A stretch of DNA of 64,000 nucleotides, from assembly GCA_035946625.1 (NCBI GenBank), contig DASYZE010000072.1, forward strand, positions 1 through 64,000. Reading direction: 5' to 3'. Under the pieces are notes generated by a model. The model did not search any database. It was not told the origin of the DNA and was given only the letters and a program-made list of their open reading frames with translations. A program made the translations under genes and the position numbers. The DNA is from DASYXZ01 sp035946625 (GTDB lineage: Bacteria; Acidobacteriota; Terriglobia; UBA7540). Below, in pieces: positions 18,040-27,031 of the stretch; the stretch's first letter is position 1, and every line of letters begins with the position of its first letter.

Positions 18040-18246
18040 CTATCGCGAGAATTGCATCCATCGATTGAGTGCAGCGGCGCGCTTCTCGCAGCCGCCGCAG
18101 GGCTTGATCCCGATGGCATACGTCACTCGCTTTATCGCGTCACCCATGCCGATCTCGCCCTCAATTAGGAACCCCGGCAGACGAACTCGGTGAGGTTGCT
18201 CCCGGGATTCATCGTGGTGATTCTTAGTTCTTCCAATCTTCGTCAT
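18040..18246 (-). CDS. Small LPGF...CGGC protein coupled to the S8 protease
   Basis: A 68-residue protein. It has VRLPGFLIEGEIGMGDAIKR (21-40) and a C-terminal GIKPCGGCEKRAAALNRW (46-63). The G.GD.I....GI..C.GC..R...LN ending also occurs in small phage and bacterial proteins; its function is not known to me. The start ATG overlaps the stop of the S8 protease gene (ATGA at 18243-18246), so synthesis is probably coupled. The LPGF segment echoes the PGF of the peptide family, so it could be a substrate or adaptor; that is inference. Confidence 0.75.
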   Translation of the reverse strand: MTKIGRTKNHHDESREQPHRVRLPGFLIEGEIGMGDAIKRVTYAIGIKPCGGCEKRAAALNRWMQFSR

Positions 18247-19130
18247 GCTATCTGTCTCCCATTCCGACTCGAGTTCATCACTTGATAGGCGGCCCACGCA
18301 TCGAGCACGGGCGGAGAGATGCTGCCCCGCCTTGGCGTACCGCCTTGCGTCACGGCCAGCTTGATCTCGACCGGGCTAGCGTCGGGAAACTCGGACCAAA
18401 GCAGCGCGATTGCGCCGGTCACGAAAGGTGCCGCAGCGCTTGTGCCCCCGGATGTCTGCGGCTTGCCGTTTGTCCCCAGGCTGACAACGTTTTTCCCCGG
18501 CGCGCTCAGCCCCCGTCTGCCGATTGAACTGCCCAAATTTGTTTCGTTAAGCGGTCGACCTTGAAGATCGCAGGCTGCCACAGGAATGACCCAGGAGTGG
18601 CGAGTAATAACCGAGCTCCCCACCGACCCCTGATTGCCTGCCGCCGCTACGGTTATGACACCGCGGTGGGTGGCGTAGTCCAGTCCTTCCTCAAGCATGC
18701 TTTCGCCTTTAGGCGAAGGTTGAACAAGGGCGGAGCTCAAGTTAATGACGCGTGCGCCCGCCTCGACGCAGTCCGCGATGGCTTCAGCGAGTTCTTTCGG
18801 AGCGGCACTTGGCATTTGTCTGTTGTCGTTGGCAGATTCGGCAAAGATAGGACGCAGCAGCAAGGTGCATCCGGGGCAGATCGCAGGAGCCACGGAACCT
18901 CGTCGGGCAGATAAAATACCGGCCACAAAAGTCGCGTGCATGCACGCCAAGGTGTCGGCTCGCGTGCACGTCCCATTGAGTTTTCCGGGGATTTCACGAA
19001 TAGTCGAGCCCGAAAGGTCAGGGTGGTTCAGGGCCACGGGTCCGTCGATCAAGGCAACCGTAATCTCAGGCCGGCCCTGGCCGCGTTTCATCAAGCCGGA
19101 AAGTCTGACCATGTCCAGAGAGCGGTTCAT
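18243..19130 (-). CDS. S8 subtilisin-like protease of the PatA/PatG type
   Basis: A 295-residue protein consisting of the protease domain only, with no signal peptide or propeptide, so probably cytoplasmic. The triad is Asp29 (VALIDGPVALNHPDL), His65 (CMHATFVAGIL) and Ser231 (GGTSAAAPFVTG), with oxyanion Asn166 (AAAGNQG). The ALIDGPV.L.HPDL and CPGC..LLRPIF text is close to the protease domains of cyanobactin PatA/PatG, which cut precursor peptides and, for PatG, macrocyclise. The Cys-rich CPGCTLLL region is also typical. It is coupled by ATGA overlap to the CxxC mini-protein. Whether it cleaves or cyclises the PGFTAE peptides cannot be told from sequence. Confidence 0.85.
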   Translation of the reverse strand: MNRSLDMVRLSGLMKRGQGRPEITVALIDGPVALNHPDLSGSTIREIPGKLNGTCTRADTLACMHATFVAGILSARRGSVAPAICPGCTLLLRPIFAESANDNRQMPSAAPKELAEAIADCVEAGARVINLSSALVQPSPKGESMLEEGLDYATHRGVITVAAAGNQGSVGSSVITRHSWVIPVAACDLQGRPLNETNLGSSIGRRGLSAPGKNVVSLGTNGKPQTSGGTSAAAPFVTGAIALLWSEFPDASPVEIKLAVTQGGTPRRGSISPPVLDAWAAYQVMNSSRNGRQIA

Positions 19131-19202
19131 CGCGCACCTGCACCTTCAGCTTTCTTGTCCAATCACAAACGCCTGTGCGCCTCGAAATAGCTCACTGGCC
19201 GT

Positions 19203-20543
19203 TTACGGCTTGGCTTCTTCCTGCATTCCTGCCGGGCAGCACCGGTACTCTTGCGATTTATCGAGTAAATCGATTTGCTTCTTAAGCAGTTGGTTCTCTA
19301 AATCTTTCCGCGTGGCCTCCAGACCCATCAGTGTCTTTAGCTCGGGTTCGCAGATGTCGCAATCATCCAGGCAGCCCTTGACGAGCACTCCCGGCGTAGG
19401 GATGGACATAGTTTTTTCCCAGCCGAGTGCCTTCTGCGCAGCCGGGGAGACCTGGCCGCCCACCTTATCGAGCAACCCTTCCTTCACGAGGTCCTGGTCA
19501 ACCTGTTGCAAGGCAGACAGCCGGAGGTTCACAGGGATGGGTCCCTGTTGCGTGAAGTTCGCAGGCGACCTTGCGAGCAAAGTTCCCGCTGCCAGTGTGC
19601 CTCCTTGTTCCACGGCGACGCTCTGCAGTGCCCGCGTCGCCACGTCCAGGCGGCTTGAGCTCGTCGCGAGCACCCGGCTCGAGAGCACGCCCACTCCCGT
19701 CAGAGGTTTGGGAGGATTTAGTTCCACGCCTGTCGGTGCCAGAGGGTCGTCCACGCGCCGGTCGATGCTCACCAACTCAAACTTCACCGTCTGACACTTG
19801 TTGATGCGGTAGAAAAGGAACGTGACGGCGTGGCAGTGGTTGGGGTTGGTGAAGGTGCGCGAAGCCGACTCGTACTGGTCTTCGGATTCGCCCTGCTGAT
19901 GAGTTCGAGTGGCAACCTCGCCAATCGAGGTTGAGGCAGCAGCCCTGGTGCTCACCTCCATGTGCTGCTGAAGTGACTCTGCGTGCTGGCTCAGCGAGTG
20001 TGCGAGGGTGCTGGCTGAGTTCGCGTCATAGGAACCGCCAGAAGCGGAGCCGCCGATGCTGAAGAAACCAAGGTCGATGCCTGCACCCCCGCCTCCGCTG
20101 ACCGAGGAGGAGCTGAAAGAAGAGCTGGCATTCGTGGTGTCGAGCAGGTTGAGATTGCTCATCCCATAGGCCATGCCGGCGGCGTAGTAAGACTCTTCCG
20201 AGGTTGTCTCGGTGTGGTAGGAAAGCTTCGACTCGCTGTCGAAACTGAACCGCGTGTGCCGGTCGCTCGAGTAGAGTTGCACTTTTTCGCCGGGCAAAAG
20301 CGTGGTCGAATACATCAGATCACCCAGCGAGAGAGGCCCCGCGCATCGGGTCAACCGGTAGTGTAGCGTGACCTCCACCGTGACCACTTGCCGTTGGTCG
20401 CCCGCCGCCACGACGGGGCGGAATGCAAGCCGGTAAGTGAGGTTGAGCACGTCGCAAACTTGGCAGGGTTCAAGTTGTGGGCAACACCCGACGGTTGCCG
20501 GAGTATCCATGGTGCTACTGCTCTTCATGGGTTCCTTGGGCAT
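19203..20543 (-). CDS. Conserved hypothetical protein with SYHTETTSEESYY motif
   Basis: A 446-residue protein starting at the ATG at 20543 (AGAGGAG upstream); an open extension of 13 residues is less likely. The N-terminus has paired Cys (VGCCPQLEPCQVC). The LLPGEKVQLYSSDRHTRFSF block precedes a Ser/Gly-rich low-complexity region, then helical text and a C-terminal CLDDCDICEPE with EYRCCPAG. A LAPGEKVRLF..DRHTRFSFD type block recurs in a family of large bacterial hypotheticals whose function I do not know. As the first gene of the S8/propeller/PatG-C run, it may be structural. Confidence 0.7.
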   Translation of the reverse strand: MPKEPMKSSSTMDTPATVGCCPQLEPCQVCDVLNLTYRLAFRPVVAAGDQRQVVTVEVTLHYRLTRCAGPLSLGDLMYSTTLLPGEKVQLYSSDRHTRFSFDSESKLSYHTETTSEESYYAAGMAYGMSNLNLLDTTNASSSFSSSSVSGGGGAGIDLGFFSIGGSASGGSYDANSASTLAHSLSQHAESLQQHMEVSTRAAASTSIGEVATRTHQQGESEDQYESASRTFTNPNHCHAVTFLFYRINKCQTVKFELVSIDRRVDDPLAPTGVELNPPKPLTGVGVLSSRVLATSSSRLDVATRALQSVAVEQGGTLAAGTLLARSPANFTQQGPIPVNLRLSALQQVDQDLVKEGLLDKVGGQVSPAAQKALGWEKTMSIPTPGVLVKGCLDDCDICEPELKTLMGLEATRKDLENQLLKKQIDLLDKSQEYRCCPAGMQEEAKP

Positions 20544-21033
20544 GTTGACTCTCCTCTGTCGTGGCGAGCGGGGCGTGAACATCCTGCTTACGCTTGTCCA
20601 TGCCCGACGTCAATCGCCGGAAAGTCGAGATTGAGCCCGCCGTTCCGCTAGGGCAGGCCTAACCTCTTTTGCTAGTGCAACCTACCCTCCCAGGCAAAGT
20701 CTTTTTCCAATAATATGTAACTACTTGGTATGGAGCGCTTATGGTTTGAGGAACCTAAAAACCTGCCAGACCCGGCCCGGGCGAGGGCGTGTCTTGTCGC
20801 AAGTTCAGGTAATGGGATCGCTGTCCACCCGGCGATGAGACCTTCCGGATCTCCATCCCCAGTTTGGCAGCACCGGACGAACAGGGTTCATCAGCGTGAA
20901 TGGATTTGGGCTCTACTGTGAGACTGCATACGTGTTGCCGCCGTCAGAATTGTTGCCAGCGGCGCAAGAGGAAGGCACTCCGCCGTAAGCGAGAGACAAA
21001 TCCTTCTTGGTGGTCTGCTGTGGATTCTTTGCA
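20544..21033. other. Upstream region of the peptide/protease gene series
   Basis: 490 bases without a supported gene. The AT-rich stretch at about 20700-20735 reads, on the minus strand, TTACATATTATTGG, and could contain a promoter for the downstream minus-strand genes. No convincing -35/-10 pair is assigned. Confidence 0.35.
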
Positions 21034-21567
21034 TCAACGCGCGTAACGGAATCCCCGAAACCTCGGTTTTGGGCCTTCGCGCCCATCGGCGCTCACAGCC
21101 CATACTCTCCACCTACCCGGCAGGGCGCCAACGAATTCAAACATGTAGCTTGGAGAGGTGAGACCCGTCGCTAATTTCAGAGTTCGAGTTGCGCCCTCCT
21201 GGCATCCGTTCGGTTCACAATACTCGACCTTAACCGAATAAGTTGCGGCGCCCGGGACAGCAGTCCAGCGCAAGGTCGTCTGGCGTGGATAGTTGTCGAA
21301 GACTGCCCCCTCAGCGGGCGAGAGCAGGAGCGGTGCCGAAAGTTGCGGGCCCTCCGGCTCAGGGGCGGTCGCGGTGCCCCGCTGCATTCTTAATCCACCA
21401 ACTACCAAGATCAGACCGATTGCGGCCGAAGCTATGCGGCCCCATTTCCCGGGGTCTATCTTGCCCCAAACCTTTCCCATAACAGCGATACCGAGAAAGA
21501 CGAGACCACCCAAGATAAGCACGTTCGGCAACGGCGCCGTGACGATCGACTTAAGAAGTTCGCCCAT
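21034..21567 (-). CDS. Membrane-anchored fibronectin-type-III-like protein
   Basis: A 177-residue protein starting at the ATG at 21567, with GGGGAGACG upstream; the longer open frame has no ribosome-binding site. Two hydrophobic segments (about 9-30 and 40-58) are followed by an outer domain. Its LLLSPAEGAVFDNYP..TTLRWTAVPGAATYSVKVEY and PGRWRVWAVSADGREGPKS-like text is typical of bacterial FnIII/carbohydrate-associated domains. It is probably displayed on the cell surface. It lies upstream of the hypothetical at 19203-20543 but is separated by 490 bases. Confidence 0.7.
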   Translation of the reverse strand: MGELLKSIVTAPLPNVLILGGLVFLGIAVMGKVWGKIDPGKWGRIASAAIGLILVVGGLRMQRGTATAPEPEGPQLSAPLLLSPAEGAVFDNYPRQTTLRWTAVPGAATYSVKVEYCEPNGCQEGATRTLKLATGLTSPSYMFEFVGALPGRWRVWAVSADGREGPKPRFRGFRYAR

Positions 21568-21894
21568 GTGATCTCGGCGTCTCCCCGCGCCGGAATTCTG
21601 AAGGTATCTGACTCTGAGTGAAGCGAGGATACCGTTTTGCCTGAGTGAAAGTCCGCTGCTTTCGCCTCGACAAAGAGGTAGGCCGATCCGCGTCTCGGGA
21701 ATCCCTTCCCTCGGCCAGATTCTTAGCTGTCCCTGGAGAAGATCCCGCCACACTCCAACCGAAACCAGTTAAGATTGCCCCCACTTCCCGACGGAGAAGG
21801 AATAGCGTTCTCTTTTGACATCCCCTTTAATATAATTCGCCGTCTTTGCTGCAATTGTGGGGACACTACGACCCCCACTTATAAGTCTTCCCTG
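21568..21894. other. Intergenic
   Basis: 327 bases with no supported gene between the FnIII-like protein and the end of the phosphoesterase gene. I see no clear terminator hairpin. Confidence 0.35.
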
Positions 21895-23268
21895 TCAAGC
21901 CTTGTCCATCGCACTGTTCCACGATTCAAAATGGCGCCCATGTCGTTCGCCATCCTTAAAGAAGGCCAGGTAGGTCATCAGCTGGTAGCGTACAAATTCT
22001 TCCTCATTGGGATGCCGTTTGGCCAACTCATGGAAGGGCCGCCAGGTTCCTGAGTTGATGTAGACTTGGTCCAAAGTTCCGCCGGTTCCAGAGGACACTT
22101 CGAGGGGGACCAACACATACTGGTGGGTATGGCCGTAAACAATAGAGCGGGCGCTGCGATTGAGGAAAGCTGATTCGTGCAAAGCATCTGAGAAGTCAGG
22201 GCGGTCAGTGGAATGAACCATGCCGGCGAACCTGAGGATCGCTTTACTGAGATCGCCGAGGGATAGCTTTCGCGTCAGGTCCTGCGCCCATTTCACCAGA
22301 TCGATGTGGCGATGATTCTTGACAAAAGGGATGCGGAAGAAATCTGATGCGAGGTCGTTCCACACATCCTTTACCCTTTTCGCCACCGAAGGGTCGGGGC
22401 AAGTTTGGTGAAGAAGGCCGTCAATCCAAACCGGGATGTTGGAAAGAGGGCGAATATTGTCGATCTCGCGGAGGCCGTCAATGAATTCAGGGGGGACTCG
22501 GCTGCCAAGCTGGGCTTGGACAGTGGGTGAAAAGCGGTCGATCAAATCAACCACAATCGCGTCTCCAATGGAGGACCGATCTCGATCTCCATCGTAGTTG
22601 GATGCATCATAAATGTCCCCATGACGGGCGAAAACACTGTGGTCGGTGTAGGCTTGCGCCAGCCTCGAGAAGGCGGGTGATTGGTCGAATTCCGCCGGGT
22701 CGTGTGGAAAGGGCAGGGTCGCCGGGTTATCCAGGCCCATGGCTTCGACTATGGTTCCGCGAAGTCGGTCATATACCGGACCTCGAAGATGATAGAACCA
22801 GTCGTGATTGCCCACCATGTAGTAATTGTGAACCTCAACCGGGACCCGACCTTCGGCGTCAGGATTCCAGGAAACGTCATCCACGGTCCCATCAGGCTTG
22901 GCCGGCGGAATGGTGATGGTCCTGCCATTCTTAAAGCTCTTGAGGACTTCGAGAGATTTCTGGTTGTTCTTCAGAATGTCGTGGGTGATGGAAGTGATCT
23001 TGTCCGAAAACGGCTGGGTCTGCGAGTCGTCCCAGGGCCTTACGCTTCCATTAAGCCATTGAGTAGACCGAATCACGTCCAGAATATCGCCCAGGAGCAA
23101 AAGGTGCAGTTCCTGGATGGGCTCATAGTGGCCGCCCGGCCGCCACGAAGCGTCATATGCCAGGTCGCGAAGCTCCTGGGCGAACAACCTGAAGGCGCCA
23201 GTCCGAACTGTTTCGCCGGAAGTGCCGTCAGTCAAGTGCGTGTCGCTGATGATCACTACCATTGGCAT
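21895..23268 (-). CDS. Calcineurin-like metallophosphoesterase
   Basis: A 457-residue protein with all metal-site motifs: SDTHL at residues 8-12 (D-x-H), LLGDILD near 60, VGNHDW near 150, RHGD near 215 and YGHTHQ near 385. It is longer than minimal family members because of helical inserts between GNHD and GHTH. The substrate is not predictable; lipid or nucleotide phosphoesters are common in the family. No signal peptide is seen, so it is likely cytosolic. It lies 42 bases downstream of the patatin gene and is probably co-transcribed with it. Confidence 0.9.
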   Translation of the reverse strand: MPMVVIISDTHLTDGTSGETVRTGAFRLFAQELRDLAYDASWRPGGHYEPIQELHLLLLGDILDVIRSTQWLNGSVRPWDDSQTQPFSDKITSITHDILKNNQKSLEVLKSFKNGRTITIPPAKPDGTVDDVSWNPDAEGRVPVEVHNYYMVGNHDWFYHLRGPVYDRLRGTIVEAMGLDNPATLPFPHDPAEFDQSPAFSRLAQAYTDHSVFARHGDIYDASNYDGDRDRSSIGDAIVVDLIDRFSPTVQAQLGSRVPPEFIDGLREIDNIRPLSNIPVWIDGLLHQTCPDPSVAKRVKDVWNDLASDFFRIPFVKNHRHIDLVKWAQDLTRKLSLGDLSKAILRFAGMVHSTDRPDFSDALHESAFLNRSARSIVYGHTHQYVLVPLEVSSGTGGTLDQVYINSGTWRPFHELAKRHPNEEEFVRYQLMTYLAFFKDGERHGRHFESWNSAMDKA

Positions 23269-23310
23269 CTCTCCATCCGTTGAGGAATTCCGCAGGTAAC
23301 CTGCACATTC

Positions 23311-24846
23311 CTAGTGGTAATTTTCCCAAAGCTCACCCAGGAAGAGTCGGCCAAATTCGGCGAGGGTATCGGCCCGTTCTTTCGTCGATTCCGCATGGGT
23401 AACGTACATGGAAGAAACCAACTCGGCAATCCCCCTGACTCCGATGTTGAGGATTCCCGCCGCCACGATACGTCCAGTTTTATCCGTCCCTTCGTGCAGC
23501 TGCGCGTAGAGTCTCGTGGTTGCCTTCCACAATTGCTCGATACCGGCCCCATTCCGGATTTCCGTGCGCCCGGCCAGATAATAATGCCGCCCGTCGTGTT
23601 CGATTCCGAGTTCATAAACCATGAGCTTGGTTGCTGGGTTGCCGGCCGTACGGAACAGGTTAAAGACACCTTTGTTGGCAGGAAGGTTTTCTCCCCAGGG
23701 CGGAAAACTAAAATGAGCGAACAGGTCAGCAGCATGGTCCGGATCAGCGATGAAAGCCTTAACGTTGTGGATATGGATTGCCGCGTGCAGCGTCAGCACG
23801 GTGGCTATTCCCTTTCTTTCCCCGGCGTCAGGGTCGGTCTCGCCGAGTGCGAATCCGCCCGAAAGGGTCTCGCGGAACGTGAGGCCCAAGGTGTCGTCGC
23901 GCATCTCAGTGACACTGGGCTGCAAAGGCAGCCCTTCGCTTGGCAGGTGGGCGAGATATTGCCTGGCATCGGCGTAGCCGCGGTCGATGAGCGTGGCGGC
24001 ATCGATGTGCCCCAGGTAAAAGTCAGGATCGAGAGGCAGAGCGTACTCCGGCTTGATCAGGTGCAACCGAATGGGGCGGGAATGTCCGTGGACAATCTCG
24101 CCCTCCTGGATCCGCGCGTTGATTTCTTCGATGAGTTTGAACTCCTCAAAAAGGTGTCCGTTGGCGCTCAGCTCAATCATGTGAACATACTGGTTGAAGG
24201 CGCCGTTTTTGTACTCGCGGATGTTGCCAATGCACCAGACCACCCAAAGCTCCTCCGCGCCGCGCCGGACGGCCTCCATCAGATTGGCATCCTTGATCCA
24301 CACCGAGTCGAGATACAGGCATCCATCCTTCTCGACCGGCGGCATGAAAATGGGTAATGATATCCCGGCCACCAGCAGGTCCAAGTCGATTTGCTGGTGG
24401 GGAATCACTTCGCTGGTCTTGTGAGTGTAATTGCAAACGTTAAACGTGCCCTGCATCGTCTGGACTGCGTTAATCTTTTGCACGTCGATGCCGAGGTGGG
24501 GGAAAACGTGTTGCACGATTCCCCGCGCATCGCCCATCGCCGGCGCATCCCACGCCTTCAGATAGTCCTCGATGGGCATCAGGGAAGTGAATTGCTTTAC
24601 GTCGAGGGTACGCCAGCGGTCGCACATCTCAATCGGGGAGAGTCCGGAAAAGAGCATCCCCAGATTCATCGTGCCCCCCGAAGTGCCATCCGCGTGCGCA
24701 AAAGTAAGCCCCGCCTCAAACAGAGCGCGGAGCGCACCCGCCTGGTAGGCCACGCGCATGCCGCCTCCGGCGAGGATTAAGGACCGCGGCGGTCCCGAGG
24801 TTCCCGCCGTCGCCGCGCCGAAAACGTTCGTGGAAGGTTTGCTCAA
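23311..24846 (-). CDS. Patatin-like phospholipase with C-terminal GMC-type accessory module
   Basis: A 511-residue protein. The patatin fold has the oxyanion motif LILAGGGMRVAYQAGAL (24-40), nucleophile Ser56 in GTSGG, and the dyad region YLDSVWIKDANL, where DG(A/G) is more usual, so the Asp should be checked. From about residue 350 a second domain (KGVFNLF...VYELGIEHDGRHYYLAG...FGRLFLGELWENY) matches the C-terminus of the GMC oxidoreductase in this operon. It likely hydrolyses acyl lipids. Its GTG-free ATG start overlaps the stop of the membrane-protein gene at 24843. Confidence 0.85.
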   Translation of the reverse strand: MSKPSTNVFGAATAGTSGPPRSLILAGGGMRVAYQAGALRALFEAGLTFAHADGTSGGTMNLGMLFSGLSPIEMCDRWRTLDVKQFTSLMPIEDYLKAWDAPAMGDARGIVQHVFPHLGIDVQKINAVQTMQGTFNVCNYTHKTSEVIPHQQIDLDLLVAGISLPIFMPPVEKDGCLYLDSVWIKDANLMEAVRRGAEELWVVWCIGNIREYKNGAFNQYVHMIELSANGHLFEEFKLIEEINARIQEGEIVHGHSRPIRLHLIKPEYALPLDPDFYLGHIDAATLIDRGYADARQYLAHLPSEGLPLQPSVTEMRDDTLGLTFRETLSGGFALGETDPDAGERKGIATVLTLHAAIHIHNVKAFIADPDHAADLFAHFSFPPWGENLPANKGVFNLFRTAGNPATKLMVYELGIEHDGRHYYLAGRTEIRNGAGIEQLWKATTRLYAQLHEGTDKTGRIVAAGILNIGVRGIAELVSSMYVTHAESTKERADTLAEFGRLFLGELWENYH

Positions 24847-25250
24847 GCCTTCTCCAACGTGCGCCGGGAATACGCGTAAATTGAAATGATGCTCACCAGC
24901 TCATAGATCAAGAAGAAGTTGAATACCGGGAGAGGCGGGCCGTCGAGAATGAGCGAGGCCACGCGCGCGGCCACGCCGAAACCCATAGTGGTAAGGAAAA
25001 GCCGGTTGAAACCATAGCGTGTGAAGATCTCCCGGCGGTATACGACGCTGAAAGCGCCAAAGCCAAATTCGACCGCGCGCAGAAAACGGTACTGGCTTAC
25101 CAGGCTGGCGGCAGTGATTGGGGCAAGCGCCTGAACGTCCAAATGGAAGAGCACCCGCTGGTCGAAGGCGGCAAAAAAAACGCCCCACGCTCCCGCCAAG
25201 ACCAGGGTAATGACGTAGCCGTAATAAAGCAGGTAAGTGAGAACCTTCAT
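24843..25250 (-). CDS. Small membrane protein, 135 aa
   Basis: The start at 25250 forms an ATGA overlap with the stop of the preceding gene. There are four hydrophobic segments (YYGYVITLVLAGAWGVFFAA, RAVEFGFGAFSVVY, LTTMGFGVAARVASLIL, FFLIYELVSIISIYAY). No family is identified. It belongs to a set of three small membrane proteins with overlapping reading frames, so they are probably translated together and may form a membrane complex serving the lipid enzymes. Confidence 0.7.
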   Translation of the reverse strand: MKVLTYLLYYGYVITLVLAGAWGVFFAAFDQRVLFHLDVQALAPITAASLVSQYRFLRAVEFGFGAFSVVYRREIFTRYGFNRLFLTTMGFGVAARVASLILDGPPLPVFNFFLIYELVSIISIYAYSRRTLEKA

Positions 25251-25633
25251 GCGCTTTGCCGAATGCGCGTCCAATACCAGAAAATGAGCAGCGCCGAGAT
25301 CAAATCAAACCCGCCCACCATCAGCGCGAGGGGCGAGAAAATTTGCCGTGAGACGCCCAGAGTCACGCCCGCCACGGCACCGAACTTCTGCAGGGTCGCC
25401 CACAGGGCGACGATCGGCTGAGGCGGGGTGCTGAAAATCTCGTGCAGGAGCGCTCCGCCAAACAGCACCATGAACATGCCGATAATCGCGAAGAAGTGCG
25501 CGCTGGTGGGCGTGGCCTCGCCGTCGATCATGCCCAGTACCAAGCGCGGCGCGAGCATCTGCACCACGCCGCTCACCACCGTGAGTGCGGCGATGGCCGC
25601 AACCAGCCAGTCGAGGAGGCTTTTCGGTTTCAT
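25247..25633 (-). CDS. Small membrane protein, 128 aa
   Basis: Four predicted transmembrane helices (LLDWLVAAIAALTVVSGVVQ; HFFAIIGMFMVLFGGALLHE; LQKFGAVAGVTLGV; GGFDLISALLIFWYW). The His-Glu at ALLHEIF and His at SAHFF lie in helix 2. Its start overlaps the stop of the upstream gene at 25630-25633 (ATGA). Function is unknown; it is co-transcribed with lipid-modifying enzymes. Confidence 0.7.
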   Translation of the reverse strand: MKPKSLLDWLVAAIAALTVVSGVVQMLAPRLVLGMIDGEATPTSAHFFAIIGMFMVLFGGALLHEIFSTPPQPIVALWATLQKFGAVAGVTLGVSRQIFSPLALMVGGFDLISALLIFWYWTRIRQSA

Positions 25634-26112
25634 ATCCGGCTCCCCCCCGCTTTGAGCTTACCGGCAAAGTAAATCATCATGGCGGCCCACTGCACGCTCC
25701 ACAGTGAAACCCGAATCTTGTTCAAAAACATCCAGTGGCTGAGCGTCTGCTGCAACTCGGCGCTATCCTTTATGCCGCTGCTCATCGCGGCGTTGAGCGG
25801 AAAGATGTATTTCAAGGTCAGGCCCGTGGCGGCAAATACGGCGAGCAGCACGACGATGGGCACCCATCGAAACCCGCTCCTCCACTCGGCGATGATCATA
25901 ATAATGCCCAGAACGATCATCAGCTTGGTCATGGTAGTGAAAAAGGCGGTGGCGGCTGCCACCTGGGGAACGAAGGCGTAATAGTAGTTATCCGGGGTCA
26001 AATGCGGAGCGCTGGGAAATGAGAACAAAACCATGGACCACCCCGTCCCCAGATACATGGAGACACACAGAAACAACACCGAATGGTTCAGGACCAACAG
26101 GTTCATTTTCAC
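25630..26112 (-). CDS. Small membrane protein, 160 aa
   Basis: Four hydrophobic helices (VLFLCVSMYLGTGWSMVLF; LMIVLGIIMIIAEW; WVPIVVLLAVFAATGLTLKY; VSLWSVQWAAMMIYFAGKL). The layout resembles DUF1772/DUF4149-type four-helix membrane proteins but the match is not firm. Overlap with the next gene suggests tight coupling. Confidence 0.7.
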   Translation of the reverse strand: MKMNLLVLNHSVLFLCVSMYLGTGWSMVLFSFPSAPHLTPDNYYYAFVPQVAAATAFFTTMTKLMIVLGIIMIIAEWRSGFRWVPIVVLLAVFAATGLTLKYIFPLNAAMSSGIKDSAELQQTLSHWMFLNKIRVSLWSVQWAAMMIYFAGKLKAGGSRI

Positions 26113-26155
26113 GTGAGTTCCCCTATCCGCGGGATTGCCTGGAACAGGCCCTTGA

Positions 26156-27022
26156 TCACGGATGATCTTTCGGCGGCGCCAGCCACTTCTCGCTCAGACC
26201 CAGATTCACGACACTCTCCATGCCTTCGGGCCCGACGGTCGGAGGTTGCGAGTAACTCATGAACCAGCTTTCGCAGTGATCGTCGAGGTCGCCGCGCGCC
26301 TCGGCGATGAACGCCGTGAAGACAGGCTTGGGGTCGATTTCGAGATCCTTGAGAGCTCTGACGCGCGGGTGGTCGCCCAGGGTGAGCGTGGCCTTTGCTT
26401 TCTTGAAGAGTTCCATGCCGACCTCGCCCCGGAAATAGATGTAGGATTTGAATAACATTCCGCGGAACTCGCAAAAATTAATAGCGCCCAGATTGATGGG
26501 CAGCCACGTTCTCTTGGGGCGCGCGATTTCGATTCTCATGGCGAGCTGGCCGTCACAATCGTACTGGGCGCTTACCGTACGATCGCCGATGATGAAGTCC
26601 AGGTTGGCTTGATGTTTGGGCATCCCCCAAATGCCTTTGCCCCCCTTGACAGAAATCTCGGTGGAGACAGGCAAATCGTAAACGTACTGTCCCGTATCGT
26701 AGGCTTTCATAAAGAGCGCAGGAAGCAGGCGTGGAGCCGGCTTCGCCCCGTGCGTGCAAGCGATGGCAATGGAGTACTCGATATATTTCCCGATGATGGT
26801 GACGCGGTAATCCACCACGGTAATCACCAGCAAGCCTCGGTTCCACACCCGAAGCGGAAAAATCTCGTTGCCGGGCAACAGCACCGCGGCCTTTTCCGCA
26901 TTGATGGGGAAGGCTGCCATGAGCACGGGAGATTGCTCACAACTGATGGGCAGCTTAAAGGGGATGCCGTCCACCAGAGAGTAACGTCCGCTGGCTGCAA
27001 GTACCCGCTTGGGAATTGCCAT
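26156..27022 (-). CDS. Acetoacetate decarboxylase family protein
   Basis: A 288-residue protein. The KGGKGIWGMPKHQANLDF block corresponds to the conserved region around the ADC Schiff-base lysine, preceded by YDLPVSTEIS. Family members include true acetoacetate decarboxylases and many ADC-fold enzymes with other aldol or decarboxylation reactions. Association with a GMC oxidoreductase and lipases points to a role in lipid or sterol side-chain metabolism rather than solvent formation (inference). It sits 9 bases downstream of the alpha/beta hydrolase gene. Confidence 0.8.
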   Translation of the reverse strand: MAIPKRVLAASGRYSLVDGIPFKLPISCEQSPVLMAAFPINAEKAAVLLPGNEIFPLRVWNRGLLVITVVDYRVTIIGKYIEYSIAIACTHGAKPAPRLLPALFMKAYDTGQYVYDLPVSTEISVKGGKGIWGMPKHQANLDFIIGDRTVSAQYDCDGQLAMRIEIARPKRTWLPINLGAINFCEFRGMLFKSYIYFRGEVGMELFKKAKATLTLGDHPRVRALKDLEIDPKPVFTAFIAEARGDLDDHCESWFMSYSQPPTVGPEGMESVVNLGLSEKWLAPPKDHP

Positions 27023-27031
27023 GGTTTCCCC

